Positions 13,488 through 13,499 of a DNA stretch of 13,499 bases are shown in pieces. Both the position numbers and the translations under genes were made by a program. Under the pieces are notes generated by a model. That model worked only from the letters and a program-made list of their open reading frames with translations, did no database searches and was not told the DNA's origin. Numbering within the stretch: position 1 is the stretch's first letter; every line of letters starts with the position of its first letter. The DNA is taken from contig DKVI01000004.1 in assembly GCA_002491115.1 (NCBI GenBank), positions 422 through 13,920 on the forward strand, written 5' to 3'. The stretch comes from Lachnospiraceae bacterium UBA7182. Its GTDB lineage: Bacteria; Bacillota; Clostridia; Lachnospirales; Lachnospiraceae.

Positions 13488-13499
13488 TCAAAAGTCATT

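Overview
The window looks like a chromosomal segment of a Lachnospiraceae-type gut Clostridia (Firmicutes). This rests on gene content and protein style: a DUF4869-type protein, a KilA-N protein, a soluble hybrid histidine kinase with two receiver domains, a MATE exporter, an ECF sigma/anti-sigma pair and a Cof-type HAD phosphatase. Strong AAGGAGG-like ribosome binding sites and moderate GC broken by AT-rich patches agree. It is an inference; no rRNA, tRNA or CRISPR array is present.

Left part (1-4005, all minus strand). Transcription runs right to left. It passes a small unrecognised protein (3595-4005), then a 273-bp gap with two copies of a 38-bp repeat built on a 30-bp palindrome, then a 444-residue TnpB-family protein (1987-3321). 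A 180-bp segment rich in nested inverted repeats follows (1807-1986), then a CDP-glycerol-glycerophosphotransferase-like gene (370-1731) and the start of a propeller-like gene cut by the window edge (1-349). The TnpB has lost all three RuvC catalytic acidic residues but keeps an intact reading frame, ribosome binding site and zinc ribbon, and no tnpA is nearby. With the structured RNA at its 3' end this is the layout expected of a domesticated, nuclease-dead, RNA-guided DNA-binding protein (TldR-like). It is the most interesting system here. The RNA lies directly in the leader of the polysaccharide-type gene, so guide production and expression of that gene may be linked.

Middle part (4168-9232). 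A cytosolic hybrid histidine kinase with its own extended -10 promoter follows a MATE-family exporter gene. The exporter has a near-consensus promoter, an operator-like palindrome over its -35 box, and an intrinsic-terminator-like hairpin just before its start codon, which suggests repressor control plus attenuation. Diverging from it on the plus strand is an unrecognised 334-residue protein.

Right part (9233-13499). From 9233 to about 10796 lies accessory DNA with gene debris: a frameshifted fragment of a repeat-containing surface protein, a KilA-N gene with a perfect 30-bp palindrome inside its coding sequence, the last 25 codons of an acetyltransferase-like gene, and a 24-codon stub of the usual partner of the DUF4869 gene. 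The DUF4869 gene itself looks intact. An ECF sigma factor and its overlapping membrane anti-sigma-like partner then run rightwards and meet a convergent Cof-type HAD phosphatase 6 bp away. The last 133 bp contain only a short open frame that probably belongs to a gene beyond the window.
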